A stretch of 64,000 nucleotides of DNA from Coniferiporia sulphurascens (GCA_002794785.1 NBBA01000015.1:62001-126000); one strand, 5' to 3'; counted from the first letter of the stretch, positions 35,608-47,829 are shown. A program made the numbers and translations. The notes: generated by a model not told the origin, from the letters alone.

Positions 35608-37852
35608 CTAAGGCGTCGCACGCCCGGGCCATCTGGAAACAGACTCTGTCAGCTTCTGTCGCTTCCACCAAGACCAGAATCGGAAATACCTTGGGTACAA
35701 CGAGCATTCGCTGTCGACGCAAAAAGGGATCATCAGCGATTCGTCTTTCGTAAATGTAATCGCAGACATACCGAACTGTAAATCTGTCAGCAAGCCAGGC
35801 CAATAGGCGCTAAAATCTCGACTTAGTTCCCAGACTCAATAAGACCAGCCTATCCAAAGCATACCTCCACTCCAAGACCATATCCGCCATGTTCGCACGT
35901 TCCGTACTTCCGCTGGTCCGTGAACCAATAGTACGGAGCCGGGTCGATACCTTCCCGCTTGTAAGCAGCCAGCAGCTCATCAATATCGGAAATCCTCATC
36001 GAGCCACCTGTTTCGTCCACTACTATTAAGCAGCACAACCCAAACGAAGCTAAAGCCAACGCACCGACAATCTCTCCAACCCCGGGCATAAGCAGATCAC
36101 AGCTCTCTGTGAATGCCTTCCCACCCGTCCCAGTGCCAGGTATCTTTTTCATGTAGAATGCCTTCAGCTCCGCGGGGAAGCCGTGCAAGAAAATCGGTTT
36201 GCCGATAATATCTGTCATACGGCGCTCCGCAGCCTCAGCGATGTCGTCGCCAACGGCGTGGTCGACCATCGTTGGGTTCCCCTGCTCGTCCTTTATGACG
36301 TTTCCCTCTGCATCCTCAGCCTCATGTTGGATGCCGTGCTCGTTGAGCCACGCGATCGCGTCGGTATATGCGAGCCGCATAAACGGGCGCGAGGGTGCGA
36401 CGAAGGAAGGGTTAAGCTGTTTGATCAGCGCAGCCGACTCTGGATCGGCGAGAAGCCTGTCGACGGTCTCGCATATCTAACGCAAGTATCAATTTAACGC
36501 GTACAAAACTGTCCATAAACTGGGAACCGACAATTGTCTCAATGTTCGCCATCAGGTCGTCGAATGTTATAAAAGCAAGCTCAGCTTCCAAATGAGTGTA
36601 CTCGCTCAAGTGGCGACGAGTATGACTAGCAGAGCCAGAGTCAGAAATATTACGCGTAATAGACAGGAGACCATACCTGTTCTCCGCCCTAAAACTCTCC
36701 TGCACACAGAATACGTCGCCGAGAGAAGGCAAGCACGTCTCGAGGTACAATTGAGAGCTCTGCGTCAGGAACGCATCCTGCCCATAATAGTTAAGCTTGA
36801 ACAGCGTAGAGCCCCCCTCTACCTGCGTCTGCACGAGACACGGCGGTGTCACCTCAAGCATGTTGTTATACGCTAGCGTCGCGCGGAACGCGCTGAGCAT
36901 ATGGGATCGGAGGCGTAGAACGCTGGACGCTGTCTCTCCGCGTAGCACGAAATGACGGAGTTCCGCGAGAATCGAGGGATCGGATTTCTAGGCCTGTGAT
37001 TAAATCTCAATTGTATAAGAAAAAGGCCGAAGAGCATACTTCGTTGAACCTGTTGTTGAACGCTTCGTCACCACCAGGTGCAGCGCCGATAACAGTCCAA
37101 AAATCGACAACAAGCTCGTGTCCACCAGGTGCAGTTTTTCCTTCAGGGAGCTCCTGGAGAGTCCCCGTGAGCTCAACACTTGACTCGAGCGTAAGCGTGA
37201 GAGCCTCGTATGTTTGAGTCTGCGTGAAGTGGGTATATGCGCCAAATTAACCACAAAATGGGACTCGTTCAGGCGACGTACGGTTTGTCCAGAAAGTACG
37301 GCCTGCAAGTATCCCGTTCCGTCGCGCAGAACAATGAACATGATACCTTTCTGCTGGCGCAGGCGATGTACCCACCCCGCGACGCGGACGCGTTTCGAGC
37401 GGAGAGGCGTAAGTTTGTTGATTTTGGCCTTCAAAATTTAACGCAGCCTCAATTCCATGCCCTTGCATACCTCCAGAAACGATTAAACTCACCCTGGTAG
37501 GCTTGGGTAACGACTCATCCTCAACCAACACGATCTTTTTACTCTCCTCGAGCTTCTTATCCGCCTCCGCGCGTTCCCTCGCCTCGCGCTCCGCCACCTC
37601 CACCGCCTTCGCCGCCTTCTTCCTAAGCCCGTCCGCGCCCTTCTTCGCCTTCTTCAGCGCCGAGTCCGTCGGCTTCTCGTACGGCGTCTCGGAATCCTTG
37701 CGCACGTGCAGCTGCACCGTATCAGCCGCCGCAGAGTCGTGTTTGAAGAGCGCGTATGCGAGTGTTTTGTACGGCGCGTTCTGCGTGCCGCTGCCTGCCT
37801 CGTCGTTGCCCGTAGCTTCGTCGATATATACGGTTGTAGTTGTAGATGCCAT
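35608..37852 (-). CDS. Cytosolic asparaginyl-tRNA synthetase
   Basis: A multi-exon gene; the first exon is 37493-37852 and the stop is at 35608-35610. The N-terminus carries the eukaryote-specific extension ([29 protein letters not shown]) and a Lys/Glu-rich helix. An OB-fold anticodon-binding domain follows ([23 protein letters not shown]). The class II core then shows [27 protein letters not shown], motif 2 [21 protein letters not shown] and motif 3 [14 protein letters not shown], ending [10 protein letters not shown]. These residues and the C-terminal YPR specify asparaginyl rather than aspartyl enzymes. It charges tRNA-Asn in the cytosol. Motif 2 is split by an intron after the first base pair of a Ser codon. 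Expected length ~560 residues; all catalytic arginines are visible. Confidence 0.93.
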
Positions 37853-38120
37853 TTCTCTGTCCTGCGCCGTGCGACCGACCTGGCGATGGTGGGGGATAGA
37901 TGGAGAGCTGAGCTGGCAGAGCCTCTAGAAGGTGGTATAGCAACAGATTTGAATAGATATGACTCGTTTAGATGGAAGTACGTGATGTGACAATCTTTGT
38001 GCACAATATAAGATTTTTATTTGACTGAGAATCGTGACGTGACGGATAACTTACAATCCTCTGCCTTTAACTTGTTACAAAACTAGTACACTCGCAGGGA
38101 ATAACTAATTATAGCGCGCA

Positions 38121-39271
38121 CTAATCCAGCGCACATCCATACACCGTACTCGCCACGTTTCGCCAGCTCTCCTTGTTGACCGCGTAGTCCTCCGCAAACT
38201 CGACCTCGAGATGGTGCAAGCGCTTCCCGACGATTACCAGGCTGTGTAATGGCTCACCATACACGCTATTGTCCTGTGCAAGAAGCTCAGAGAGCGTGCC
38301 GCACACTATCCGCTGCTCCCCTTCTGTCTGTGCGCCAACGCGCGACATAGCGATCGCCAGTGTTTTGTCGGGCGAAAGTACACCAGCGTCCCGCGAGGCT
38401 TCCACTTCCACTAGCTGCAAGACGGCCGTTGGGATTGACATGTACCGCGGGGGTTCGTAGATTTTGCGGCCTCTAAAGTTAGCAAAATGAGTCAGGAACC
38501 AAATCGAAAACGGAATGAAATTAATGGTCCACCGACTTTATCAAATTCTCCTCGGTTTGTTCTTTGACCTTGATATCTAGCAGCACCAGCGTATGCATCC
38601 CAAGATCGGAGTTCTCCTTGATGCGATCGTAAAAACTATCCGGTCTCCACGTCTCCGTAAAGAACACGAGGGACACTGCTTGGCCAAAGTTGTACAGTTG
38701 AAGCCCACATGCGCCAATTGCGTTCATAATCGACGCGTTGTGTATGACGCGTGTTGGAATACCGAGAACGCGGGCGCGTAGGATCATGTCGGTATGCGTG
38801 GTAGCACTTCGCGAAGACAAAATGACGCATATACCCAGCTATGTCAGTTACGACTTATATCTTCCAAAATAAGTAAGGGCCGCTCACCCGAACGGATCGC
38901 CCACTACGAGTAGCGATACATCCTCCTTGTCAGCGTCACGGAGGATCTCGTCGCTCTCTAGTTCCACCATCTCCCGATCTGCAAGAATGACAGCCCTGCC
39001 ATAAAACTCTTCCTTGCACATTACAGGTCAGATTTATCAATCGCGATAAACGCAGCTCATCTCACCAGCCTTTCTTTCTGAACCATCAGAATACTTGTGT
39101 ATGCCTCAAGATAAACCCTCGAAGACTTCCTAACGGCCTGAACGAATTTTCTAGTGCCATGAGTAACTTGATCTTCGTCGGATCAACTTTGGGTGATGGT
39201 CATCTCACCTCCAACCCACGAACAGATATGTCCTTTTCGTCGCATAAACCGAGCCCAATCACATAGAACAT
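38121..39271 (-). CDS. DPH5: Diphthine methyl ester synthase (intact copy)
   Basis: ATG at 39269-39271 starts [15 protein letters not shown], then [80 protein letters not shown] and [17 protein letters not shown]. After the last intron (about 38475-38533) comes [17 protein letters not shown] to the stop at 38121. This is the complete Dph5 fold, with the SAM-binding GDPF loop and NASI motif. Dph5 methylates the modified histidine of translation elongation factor 2 during diphthamide synthesis in the cytosol. It is the only copy in this window that keeps the final exon (~115 residues). It is divergent from the first GST gene and forms the left end of the duplicated array. Confidence 0.92.
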
Positions 39272-39516
39272 CTTAAAGACAGAATCGCAATGATGACACG
39301 CGGAAGGAAAAAAGACTTCACTGGACCTCGCAGCTCCGACGAAAGTGACGTGACTCGCGTTACAGACATACTAAAAGTCTAATCCTCGGCATTATCCGAG
39401 GGCTCAATTTCTAAAAAGCAAAATTATTTATTTATTTACGTGGGATGACAAAAACATAAGTGTGAGCCTCCAATGCAACAACGATTTTATTGCAACATGA
39501 AGCGCGCTCGGTACTA

Positions 39517-39813
39517 AGGAACGGGAAGCCCAAACCCAGCTACGTCACATGATTCTTCTGCCACACGGACATACAAGTATTTGACTAAACTGCTCGACAA
39601 AAACTTAGGTAAGTACAATATAAACATTAATTTCAAACAAAATCTGAGTCTGTGGCCTGGCTGAACTGTAGCTGGAGCGGTAACCTTGACAATGAAGTCC
39701 GAAAATCCTTTATTCCCGCACTTGGATGTCACCTTTGAGTCGAAGATCGCACTTGTCATGTAATTGTCACACGTTGTCACAAGTGGTTGAATTTGGACTT
39801 CCCTCCCGTTCCT
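39517..39813. mobile_element. Short inverted-repeat element (MITE), deletion derivative of the element at 43402-45619
   Basis: The left end AGGAACGGGAAGCCCAAAC and the right end (complement of GGACTTCCCTCCCGTTCCT) are terminal inverted repeats. TA precedes the left end; the right flank is GA, probably mutated. Aligned by eye, its first ~220 bases match the right end of the larger element in reverse complement, including ACCTTGACAATGAAGTCCG. Its last ~75 bases match that element's left end. It sits in the divergent DPH5-GST1 promoter interval and is not seen in the other array copies. Confidence 0.75.
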
Positions 39814-40630
39814 GAGGCTTCAAGTTATCGTTTCACTTTCAGGATTACTGATTTTGGTACAGGCACCATGGCTTTTGCAAGTTTTCCTTAAATTGGCACT
39901 GAAAATGGGGACGGATGGTATACCAAAAGTGATCTATCCTCATGTACTAACGCTTTCTCGTTCATCATAGGGGAATCAGACATGTACCCGGGCCTCCAAC
40001 TTAAATAAGTCTTTCCACTCTTGTAAAAAAAACTTGCGAAATGTATAAGTTTTTTCCATGACACGACACAGGAACCAATCAAGCGCGGAAACTCCAGTCG
40101 AAATCGAAGCAATGGTGATAACATACACGTTGGCGACCATCCAAGCTCTACAGTCTCTCCAACGGCGCACATGCCAGCTGATAAATCATATTTACTGTTT
40201 TCTGACGGATAAAGGCTAAGCGATAGCCAATGGGCAGCGATGTCATTACAAAGATACTGCAAGCCCCACGCATCTGTCATCTTCGAGCATCTGTCATCAA
40301 CCATCCCCAAGAGGGCATTGCTTACACATTACAGAATTTATGCTCTGACTCAGCATCGCAAAAAAAAAACAAAAGAAGAAAAAATCGAAAGACAACGGCG
40401 AGCCTTTTCGTTGGGTCAGCTGGTACCCAATTCATACGTTCCCTCGATGATTGGTAAGAAACAACTAGAGACGTAGACCACTTTTTGCTTCCCAGATATG
40501 GGGTATTATGCCGATGTCGGCCCTGGAGTTATGTTATAAAGACCCGATGAAGTACGGTGATCTCCGAGTCCTCAGTCCCCCCAACTTCCCTCTTCATTCA
40601 CATTTCGCCTCAGCCCTTTCAAAGACATTT
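39814..40630 (+). repeat. GST upstream module, copy 1
   Basis: The 0.8 kb preceding GST1 recurs ahead of the other GST genes (about 45905-46700, 48785-49400, 52780-53740 and 59690-60660). Shared marks in order include a GCCRTGG...TTTTGCAA segment, a TTGACACTGCAAA-like segment, a 'TTGTAAAAAAAA' tract and GCATCTGTCATCAA. The copies diverge by many substitutions and indels. They carry the core promoter of each GST, so the array duplicated regulatory DNA as well as coding sequence. Confidence 0.7.
40534..40541 (+). promoter_or_regulatory. TATA box of GST1
   Basis: TTATAAAG lies 97 bases upstream of the GST1 ATG. The same GTTATGTTATAAAGACC context occurs ahead of GST2, and TATAAAA variants occur at the same place ahead of GST5 and GST6. 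Confidence 0.65.
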
Positions 40631-40637
40631 GTTCGAC

Positions 40638-41531
40638 ATGGTTCTCAAAATATACGGGACAATGTTCGCGATGTCGACGCAATCTGTCATCGCCACACTC
40701 AAGGAACTCAACCTCGACTACGAGTTCATCCACGTCGACTTCAAAGGTCTCGAGCACAGGACCGAAGAGTATCGTGCGCAAAAGCACCCTTTTGGCAGGG
40801 TCCCAACCCTAGTGCGTACTATATTTGATCTACAGACACATACCTGCCCTGATTTTCAATCTCGCATAAAGATTGAAGAGGACGGTTTTAAGGTCTATGA
40901 GAGTCATGCGATCTCGCGTCACCTCGTCAATAAGTATGGTCACAACAGCGGGCTTGTCCCCACGGGTGACTACAAGAAGTTCGCGCTCTTCGAGCAGGCC
41001 TTGGCCATACAGAATAGTTACTTCCACCCGTTCGCACGCGGTATATACCTTGAGCAGATTTCTAAGCTGTGAGTTTAGGGTCAATTCCCCTTCCTTCCTA
41101 TTATAGCTCAGTTGCTAACGATTGAAACGGCTTCTGTTGATGCTTTAGGTCGCGGAATCAAAACATTGACAAGGCACGCGAGGCGGAGTACGTACAGTCA
41201 CTCGAGGACAGCCTCAAGGTATACGAAGAAATCCTCGGCAAGCAGAAGTACCTTGCTGGAGACGTGCGTATCGAGCCTTGATTCCCTTTTCCTCGCCTAG
41301 ATCAAGAGCTCATGTCGTACATGCATATAGGAGTTCACGCTTGCCGACCTCTTTCACCTCCCATTTGGGACGGTCCTTGCCGACTATACCGACTTCACTG
41401 GTCTTGAAGCGACACCGAATGTTGCGCGGTGGTGGAAGGACATCTACGGTCGTCCTTCTTGGCAGTCCGTCCTTGCGAATCCCGATACTGATTATCCGGG
41501 AGTTCCGAAAAAGCGAAGAGAGAATATATAG
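40638..41531 (+). CDS. Phi-class glutathione S-transferase, GST1
   Basis: Four exons, 40638-40811, 40872-41068, 41149-41263 and 41331-41531, give 228 residues. The thioredoxin-like N-domain reads LKIYGTMFAMSTQSVIATLKEL, where the MST serines occupy the catalytic position of phi-class (GSTF) enzymes. HPFGRVPTL (cis-Pro) and YESHAISRHL (the E-S glutathione contact) follow. The all-helical C-domain holds EFTLADLFHLPFG and ARWWKDIYGRPSWQSV. These enzymes conjugate or bind electrophiles and plant or wood extractives in the cytosol; basidiomycetes often have expanded sets. This copy has intact splice sites and a TATA box and should be functional. The C-terminus ends in a basic tail (PKKRRENI) shared only with GST2. 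Confidence 0.9.
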
Positions 41532-41769
41532 ATGTTTCTGCATGAGCTGCAGACACATAATTTGAAATTTGATTCGTATTGAAAAAGAATATGAGCTTGG
41601 AGTTGTTAATTTGGAGTGTTGTCGGTAGTGAAATCAATGTTATAGTCACTTGCCTGTCAGGTCATCATCCTTGGATAAGTGTGCACCTCGGTTTTTGACT
41701 CTTCTAAGAATTTGAGGGAACCGACGTCGAGAAAATACATCAAGAATTATGGGCAAAACCAAATAGAAT

Positions 41770-42070
41770 GAAAAGAATGGTCCGCTGACTTTATCGGATT
41801 CTCCTTGATATTTTCTTTTGCTTTGATATCCAGCAGCACCAGTGTATGCATCCCGAGATCGGAGTTCTGGATACTGTCGTAGTGACCATCCGGTAACCGC
41901 ATCTCCGTGGAGGATATGAGGGACACCGCTTTGCCAAAATTGTATAGTTGAAGCCCGCATTTCCTAATTGCACTCATAATCGACGTGTTACGTATGTTGG
42001 TATGCGTGGTAGCACTTCGCGAAGACAAGATGACGCATATACCCAATTATGTTAGTTGCAATTTATATAA
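41770..42070 (-). pseudogene. DPH5 pseudogene fragment (array junction after GST1)
   Basis: The minus strand preserves DPH5 pieces such as [14 protein letters not shown] and [15 protein letters not shown], followed by the start of the last DPH5 intron. The final exon is absent. A residue deletion turns the [10 protein letters not shown] region into a shortened THTNIRNTS. Homology stops at about 42070, so the 5' half of the gene is gone too. It cannot make an enzyme. Confidence 0.85.
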
Positions 42071-43399
42071 TTATAGGGCCGGATACGTGTTTGACCATCA
42101 GTGGTGAGTCAAAAACAAATAGCAATATGATATCATAAATATTTTTGATGCTCTTGTGACATCAATCCGTTGAAGCAGGAATATCAGCACCCACACACCT
42201 CTTGGTTTCCCCTGAGGGCACTGATCGAGTCGAGGCGGCGCTGCAGAGCACACAGGACTTCATTGAATGGATGACTATCCGCTTCACACATGCTGCCACT
42301 CACTGTTACTGGAACAGGCATCAAGCGTCAACACGCCAGCCCACGGGAACTCCAGAATGCCAATTCGAGTCGCTCACATCACCCGTGCTCCCTGTGATAT
42401 AATGTGCATAGCCTAATCGTCCTTTCTGCCTGTTTCTCAGTCGATTTCCATGCTGAACATCTGGTCGAAAACCATACCATCGTCGTCGATATCGAGTCTG
42501 GTGCGGGTGTGGGGTGCGCACCTTGGTTCACGCTTTCCGCTTTGGGGCAATCAAGTCGGTAGATTTTTTATCGGAAGTGTCGGGGTATCTGAGGTATGCT
42601 GTGCTGGGCTGAACGACTAGACGTACACGCAATGTTGGGGAAGCGACGGGGACAGCTCGAGCTTCGCATTATTTGACGGACGGCGGGGGAGTCTCGGGCC
42701 GGGATGTGTCTCCCTTAGTCTTTAGATCATTCCAACAGCAAGAACAGAATGAGGAGCGAAGTGATCGCTTCGCCCTGTCCTGACTAAAGTAGTTTCGTTT
42801 ACCTGAATACCCCGGCAAGTTGATAATATAATTCCGTATTTACGTCGAGCAAACACAAGTGTCAAGTTCGTACGAAGCACCAGGGAGACACAGTTCCTTA
42901 CACTCAAAAAGACACTTCATCGAGAGCACGAGGGGTAAAAATATACAGGAACAACAAGGTCCAGATGAGAACATCATAAAGTCAGCTACTCCAGCGCATG
43001 CAGGTCTATGCGCGTGAACAGGCGAGGTGAGGGAGATCAATTAGATTGAAAGCGCCGGACGGTCGAGATCGGGCGCGTGGGCAGTGGAAAGACATGTAAG
43101 AACAGCACTCCATCGAGGGGTCCTTTTGCCATGATTCAGTCATCAGGTGTTTGCATGCCGGCTGTAACAAAAGAGGTGAGGGCACCTGTTGTTCGTGATG
43201 GGTGTGGTCGAGGAGTGATGGGTACTTGGTAGCGTCACGGAGTCCGAGATGAGGGAGGGAGAAGGACGGGGCGGGAGAGATGGCGGAGTGGAGACAACAG
43301 CGAACCATTTTTATATTCCTTCTGATCCTTTGGCTAGACCCAATCACGTGTCAAATAGATCAGGGCCTAAAAAGGAATGAAAGTAACACAGGAGAATCG
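42071..43399. other. Unassigned sequence inside the array
   Basis: 1.3 kb between the truncated DPH5 copy and the inverted-repeat transposon. It has no clear relation to the GST/DPH5 unit and no supported gene. Short open frames on both strands (for example 43006-43347 minus) are not convincing. A CT-rich minus-strand tract near 43240-43290 and CACGTG-like motifs near 43340 and 43450 are the only local marks. Confidence 0.35.
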
Positions 43400-43640
43400 T
43401 AAGGTACGGGAAGTCCAAACTCATACACTTGTGACAAAACGTGACAATCACGTGACATGCGCGATCGGCAGCTCAAAAGACGTGTCCACTGGGCAACAAT
43501 CTCAAATATATGAGCTCCTCTTAAAATCTATGCACATTGTGGTAGACGATGAGGTGCAGTGGTAAAGTTGAGAGGGAACTGGGTTATCAGCATAAACCGA
43601 TGTATTTCATGGTAGAGACCAGCTCTCCTTATATACATCT

Positions 43641-44198
43641 TGTTACAATTTTCCTTTACTTTCCCTTATTGCGCTGACTCATTTCCCTTTCATCATCATC
43701 AGTCAGCGCAACTCCCCATTTCTTTGCCTTACTCATTCTTATTCACCTTGCGCCATAAGACGCCATGATGATGCCTTCTTGCACCATCATGACGTGCTTT
43801 GCTTACTGATATCTTCAACTGTATTACCAAGACAGTCCTTGGAGTTCCATGACTTTCCATAGTCATGTAAACATACTAATACACGACCCTACAGTAGCAA
43901 ACACATAGAGTAGCATATAAGCATGTAACTTCAGTAGCACAAGCCCTAAGCTTGTGCTCTTTGTTCATACAAGCCCATTATCTGCTACCACCAATCTACT
44001 GTGTGCCACTTGGCCATTAGTCGCTTCATCGTAACCCGACTCACTACAAGAAGCCTACCGCATCCACATCGCCGATCAGGAAGCCCCATCGACGATCACC
44101 CTCGACTTATGACATCTAGGAAGCCCTGTTGCTGTACCATCAGTTCCGACGATCAGGAAGCCCCGACGTCGATCACCACGTAACCGTTGAGCTTAACA
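43641..44198 (-). mobile_element. Solo LTR 1 (558 bp)
   Basis: It starts TGTTACAATT and ends GAGCTTAACA, so it has TG...CA ends. It is flanked on both sides by the 5-base duplication CATCT (43636-43640 and 44199-44203). Its reverse complement matches solo LTR 2 over the full length. Internal AGGAAGCCCC-like short repeats occur near its inner end. The structure fits recombination of an LTR retrotransposon (Copia-like ends) down to one LTR. Confidence 0.9.
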
Positions 44199-44594
44199 CA
44201 TCTACTGTGGGCTATGTATACTATAACTATCATAGCTCCTATCGCATGTTGTTATTATTGTGTTATTGTTCTCCTAGTAAGATGGTTGTTCATATGACCA
44301 TTCTATGTTTAGTACGTTTGCTATATTTATTTAATAGCTCCTCTAATTATATAATAGGATATTGTATACAGAAATGAAGTAGGGTATTATAGGCATATAT
44401 TACAGCCATTTGTATAGCTCTAAGGTAAAAATATAAACATATTATGCTGAATTATATGTACATATTATTCAGTTTTGGTTAGGCCTCCCCAAGCCCTTCA
44501 AGAATGCTAAGGGGAAAAACATGGTGTCCATGGTATCTTAGTCTCAGGGCCCTGCCAGGAGAACAGGCATTTCCTTAATTTGTCCCATGGAAGC

Positions 44595-45149
44595 TGTTAA
44601 GCTCAACGGTTACACGGTGATCGACGTCGGGGCTTCCTGATCGTCGGAACTGATGGTATGGCAACGGGGCTTCCTAGATGTTGTAAGTCGAAGGTGATCG
44701 TTGGTGGGGCTTCCTGATCGACGATGTGGACGCAAGGTGCTTCTTAGCGATGTCGGGTTACGACGAAGCGACTAATGGCCAAGAGGCTCACAGTAGACTG
44801 GTGGTAGCAGATAATGGGCTTGTATGAACAAAGAGCACAAGCTTAGGGCTTGTGCTACTGAAGTTACATGCTTATATGCTACTCTATGTGTTTGCTACTG
44901 TAGGGTCGTGTATTAGTATGTTTGCATGGCTATGGAAGGTCATGGAAACCAAGGACTGTCTTGGTAATACAATTGAAGGTATCAGTAAGCAAAGCACATC
45001 ATGATGGTGCATTAAGGCGTCATCATGGCGTCTTATGGTGCAAGGTGAATAAGGATGAGTAAGGCAGAGAAATGGGGAGGTGCGCTGACTGATGATGACG
45101 AAGAGGGAGTGAGTCAGCGCAGTAGGGAAAGTAAAGGAAAATTGTAACA
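44595..45149 (+). mobile_element. Solo LTR 2 (555 bp)
   Basis: It starts TGTTAAGCTC and ends AATTGTAACA, flanked by the 5-base duplication GAAGC (44590-44594 and 45150-45154). It is the same family as solo LTR 1 but in opposite orientation, with its own different target duplication. So it was an independent insertion. About 390 AT-rich bases separate the two. Confidence 0.9.
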
Positions 45150-46605
45150 GAAGCTCAAATCATAAATCAAAGAAGCACTTGCACTAACTCACATTTCCTC
45201 TCTTAATAACACCCTTAGGCTGTTTTTCTTTTGCTTTATTCTTATAATAAAGTCCAAGGTTTTTAATACTATGGTTGCAGGCATGGTTATGCTTGGGCAT
45301 TGACCTTGATGTTGGAAAAAGGGCTGCATGGATGTGTCTGTGCCGATCTTGTAGAGCAAAGATCGGCGCTTCCAAATGCGGGAATTAAGGATTTTCGGAC
45401 TTCATTCTCAAGGTTGCTGCTCTAACTACAATTCAACCAGGCCATGGATCAAAATTTTGTTCCACAGAAATGTTTATTTTGTATTTATCCACATTTTTGT
45501 CGAGCGGTTTAAGCTAATATGGCCTGTGTGTTGAGCAGTAAGGGAATTTGCTTGACCCATCAGCCAAAGTGTGACAGACAGATCACGTGATATTGTATGA
45601 GTTTGGACTTCCCGTACCTTACCTCCGAAGACAGTCTGGCACTGCACTCCTGAATATTGGCTGCTTTCTCACCACCATGCAAGAGAATATTTCCACCTCC
45701 CAGGGCACAATACGTAAATTGTATTACAATACAGAAGGAGCAACCGAAAAAGGGAAGCCGCGGCTCAGCGAAACAAAAAAAGGAATACCGCGGGGCCCGA
45801 CAATCGGGGCATTATTGATTTACCTAACCCTCTACCTATAAGGTATCGGGAATAAGTGTGAGTTTCCATGAGTTTTAAGCGGAAGACGTAATGATCACAA
45901 CAAAACATTGCGAATTGAAGCGTCGCGGTGCTGTCAATTCACTTTCAGACTTACTAATTTTAACACAGGGAGCCGTGCCTTAATTGGAACTGCAAAATGG
46001 ATGAAGGTATACCAAAAGTGATAAATCCTCATGTACTGAAGCTTTCACGATCATCATAGGGTGATCACAGTCATGTACCTCCAGTGAGTCTTTCTACTCT
46101 TGTGAAAAAAAAAAAGAGGTGTGAGGTCGAAATGTATAGTGGGATTTTTTACATGTTCCGAAGCACGTCATAGGGACCGATCAAGCGCAGAAATTACAGT
46201 CGAAATCGTAGCAATAGTATTCACGTTGGCGGCCATTCAAGCTCTGGAGTTATTCCACTTCGAAATCACGACATGTTCTCAACGGGTTCATTAAGAAACA
46301 GGGCATATACCAGCTGATAAATCATATTTTCCTTGGGTTGTTTTCCAAGGAAGAAGGGAGAAGGCAATAGTCAATGGACAGCGATGCCATTACAAAGACA
46401 CTCTAAGCCTCATGCATCTGCCATCAATGTGATCATCACTAAGGACGTTGCTTACAGATATACTGAAGTTTATGCCCTGACTCAGTCAGCAACGTTAGGA
46501 ATAAATTCTTCCGTTCAAATTAAGTCGGCTGGTACCAACTCATGTGTTTTCTCATTGATTGGTAAGGAACCACTAGAGGCGTAAACAAATTTTGCTGGAG
46601 TTATG

Positions 46606-46613
46606 TTATAAAG
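46606..46613 (+). promoter_or_regulatory. TATA box of GST2
   Basis: TTATAAAG, 90 bases upstream of the GST2 ATG, in the same local context as in GST1. Confidence 0.65.
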
Positions 46614-46702
46614 ACCTGCGGAAGTACAGTGGTCTCTTCAGTCCCCCGACTCTCCTCTTCATTCACATTTCGCCTTTGCCCTCTTCAAGGCATTTATTCA
46701 AC

Positions 46703-47593
46703 ATGGTTCTCAAAATATACGGGACAATGTTCGCGATGTCGACGCAATCTGTCATCGCCACACTCAAGGAGCTCAACCTTGACTACGAGTTCGTCCCCGT
46801 CGACTTTAAAGCTTTCGAGCAGAGGACCGAAGAGTATCGCGCGCAACTGCACCCTTTTGGCAAGGTCCCAACCCTAGTGCGTACTATATTTGATCTACAG
46901 ACACATACCTGCACTGATTTTCGATCCCGCTTAAAGATTGAAGAGGACGGTTTTAAGGTCTATGAGAGCCATGCGATCTCGCGTCACCTCGTCAATAAAT
47001 ATGGTCACAACAGCGGGCTTGTCCCCACAGGTGACTACAAGAAGTTCGCGCTCTTCGAGCAGGCCTTGTCCACACAAAGCAATTACTTCCACCCATTTGC
47101 ATTTGGTATATACTTTGAGAAGGTCCTTAGGTCGGTTAATTACCCCGCAACCTGCTCTTCCTTCCCCTTATCTCAGTTGCTGACGATTTAAACGTCTTCT
47201 GTTGATGCTTTAGGCTAAGTGGGCGGACTAACAAAGAACGCGAGGCGGAGCACGTACAGTCACTCAAGGACAGCCTCAAGGTATACGAAGAAATCCTCGG
47301 CAAGCAGAAGTACCTTGCTGGAGACGTGCGTATCGAGCCTTGATTCCCTTTTCCTCGCCTAGATCAAGAGCTCATGTCGTACATGCATATAGGAGTTCAC
47401 GCTTGCCGACCTCTTCCATCTCCCATTTGGGACGATCGTTGCTGACTATACCGACTTCACTGGTCTTGAAGCGACACCGAATGTTGCGCGGTGGTGGAAG
47501 GACATCTACGGTCGTCCTTCTTGGCAGTCCGTCCTTGCGAATCCCGATACTGATTATCCGGGAGTTCCGAAAAAGCGAAGAGAGAATATATAG
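46703..47593 (+). CDS. Phi-class glutathione S-transferase, GST2
   Basis: Same four-exon layout as GST1: exon 1 46703-46876, exon 2 from 46937, and last exon ending at 47591-47593. The N-domain MSTQSVIATLKEL, HPFGKVPTL and YESHAISRHL are conserved. The second intron has a weak donor (AG|GTCGGT instead of GTGAGT), but the phase still works (R then LSGRTNKEREAEHV). The last exon and 3' flank are almost identical to GST1, while exon 3's start differs. This suggests a recent exchange or duplication. Probably functional. Confidence 0.85.
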
Positions 47594-47829
47594 ATGTTTC
47601 TGCATGAGCTGCAGACACATAATTTGAAATTTGATTCGTATTGAAAAAGAATATGAGCTTGGAGTTGTTAATTTGGAGTGTTGTCGGTAGTGAAATCAAT
47701 GTTATAGTCACTTGCCTGTCAGGTCATCATCCTTGGATAAGTGTGCACCTCGGTTTTTGACTCTTCTAAGAATTTGAGGGAACCGACGTCGAGAAAATAC
47801 ATCAAGAATTATGGGCAAAACCAAATAGA

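Larger units (their letters stand above)
43402..45619. mobile_element. TA-flanked inverted-repeat DNA transposon containing two solo LTRs
   Basis: The termini are AGGTACGGGAAGTCCAAACT on the left and its complement on the right. Both are flanked by TA (43400-43401 and 45620-45621), which fits a TA target-site duplication as made by Tc1/mariner-type elements. Removing the two nested solo LTRs leaves about 1.1 kb, too short for an intact transposase. An open frame at 45184-45375 (minus) shows no DDE motif. The element is therefore non-autonomous. The MITE at 39517-39813 is an internally deleted relative in opposite orientation. Confidence 0.75.

Noticed and set aside
44520..44560. Primer-binding-site-like TGGTATCTTAGTC between the solo LTRs.
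   Set aside because: It is not adjacent to either LTR end, and the surrounding sequence shows no retrotransposon coding.
43641..45149. A single 1.5-kb fold-back transposon.
   Set aside because: Each arm has TG...CA ends and a different 5-base flanking duplication, so they are two solo LTR insertions.
45365..45440. tRNA-like sequence on the minus strand (GTTAGAGCAGC context) near the end of the large transposon.
   Set aside because: No T-arm with GGTTCRAnYCC, no pairing anticodon stem; the similarity is limited to a short D-arm-like motif.
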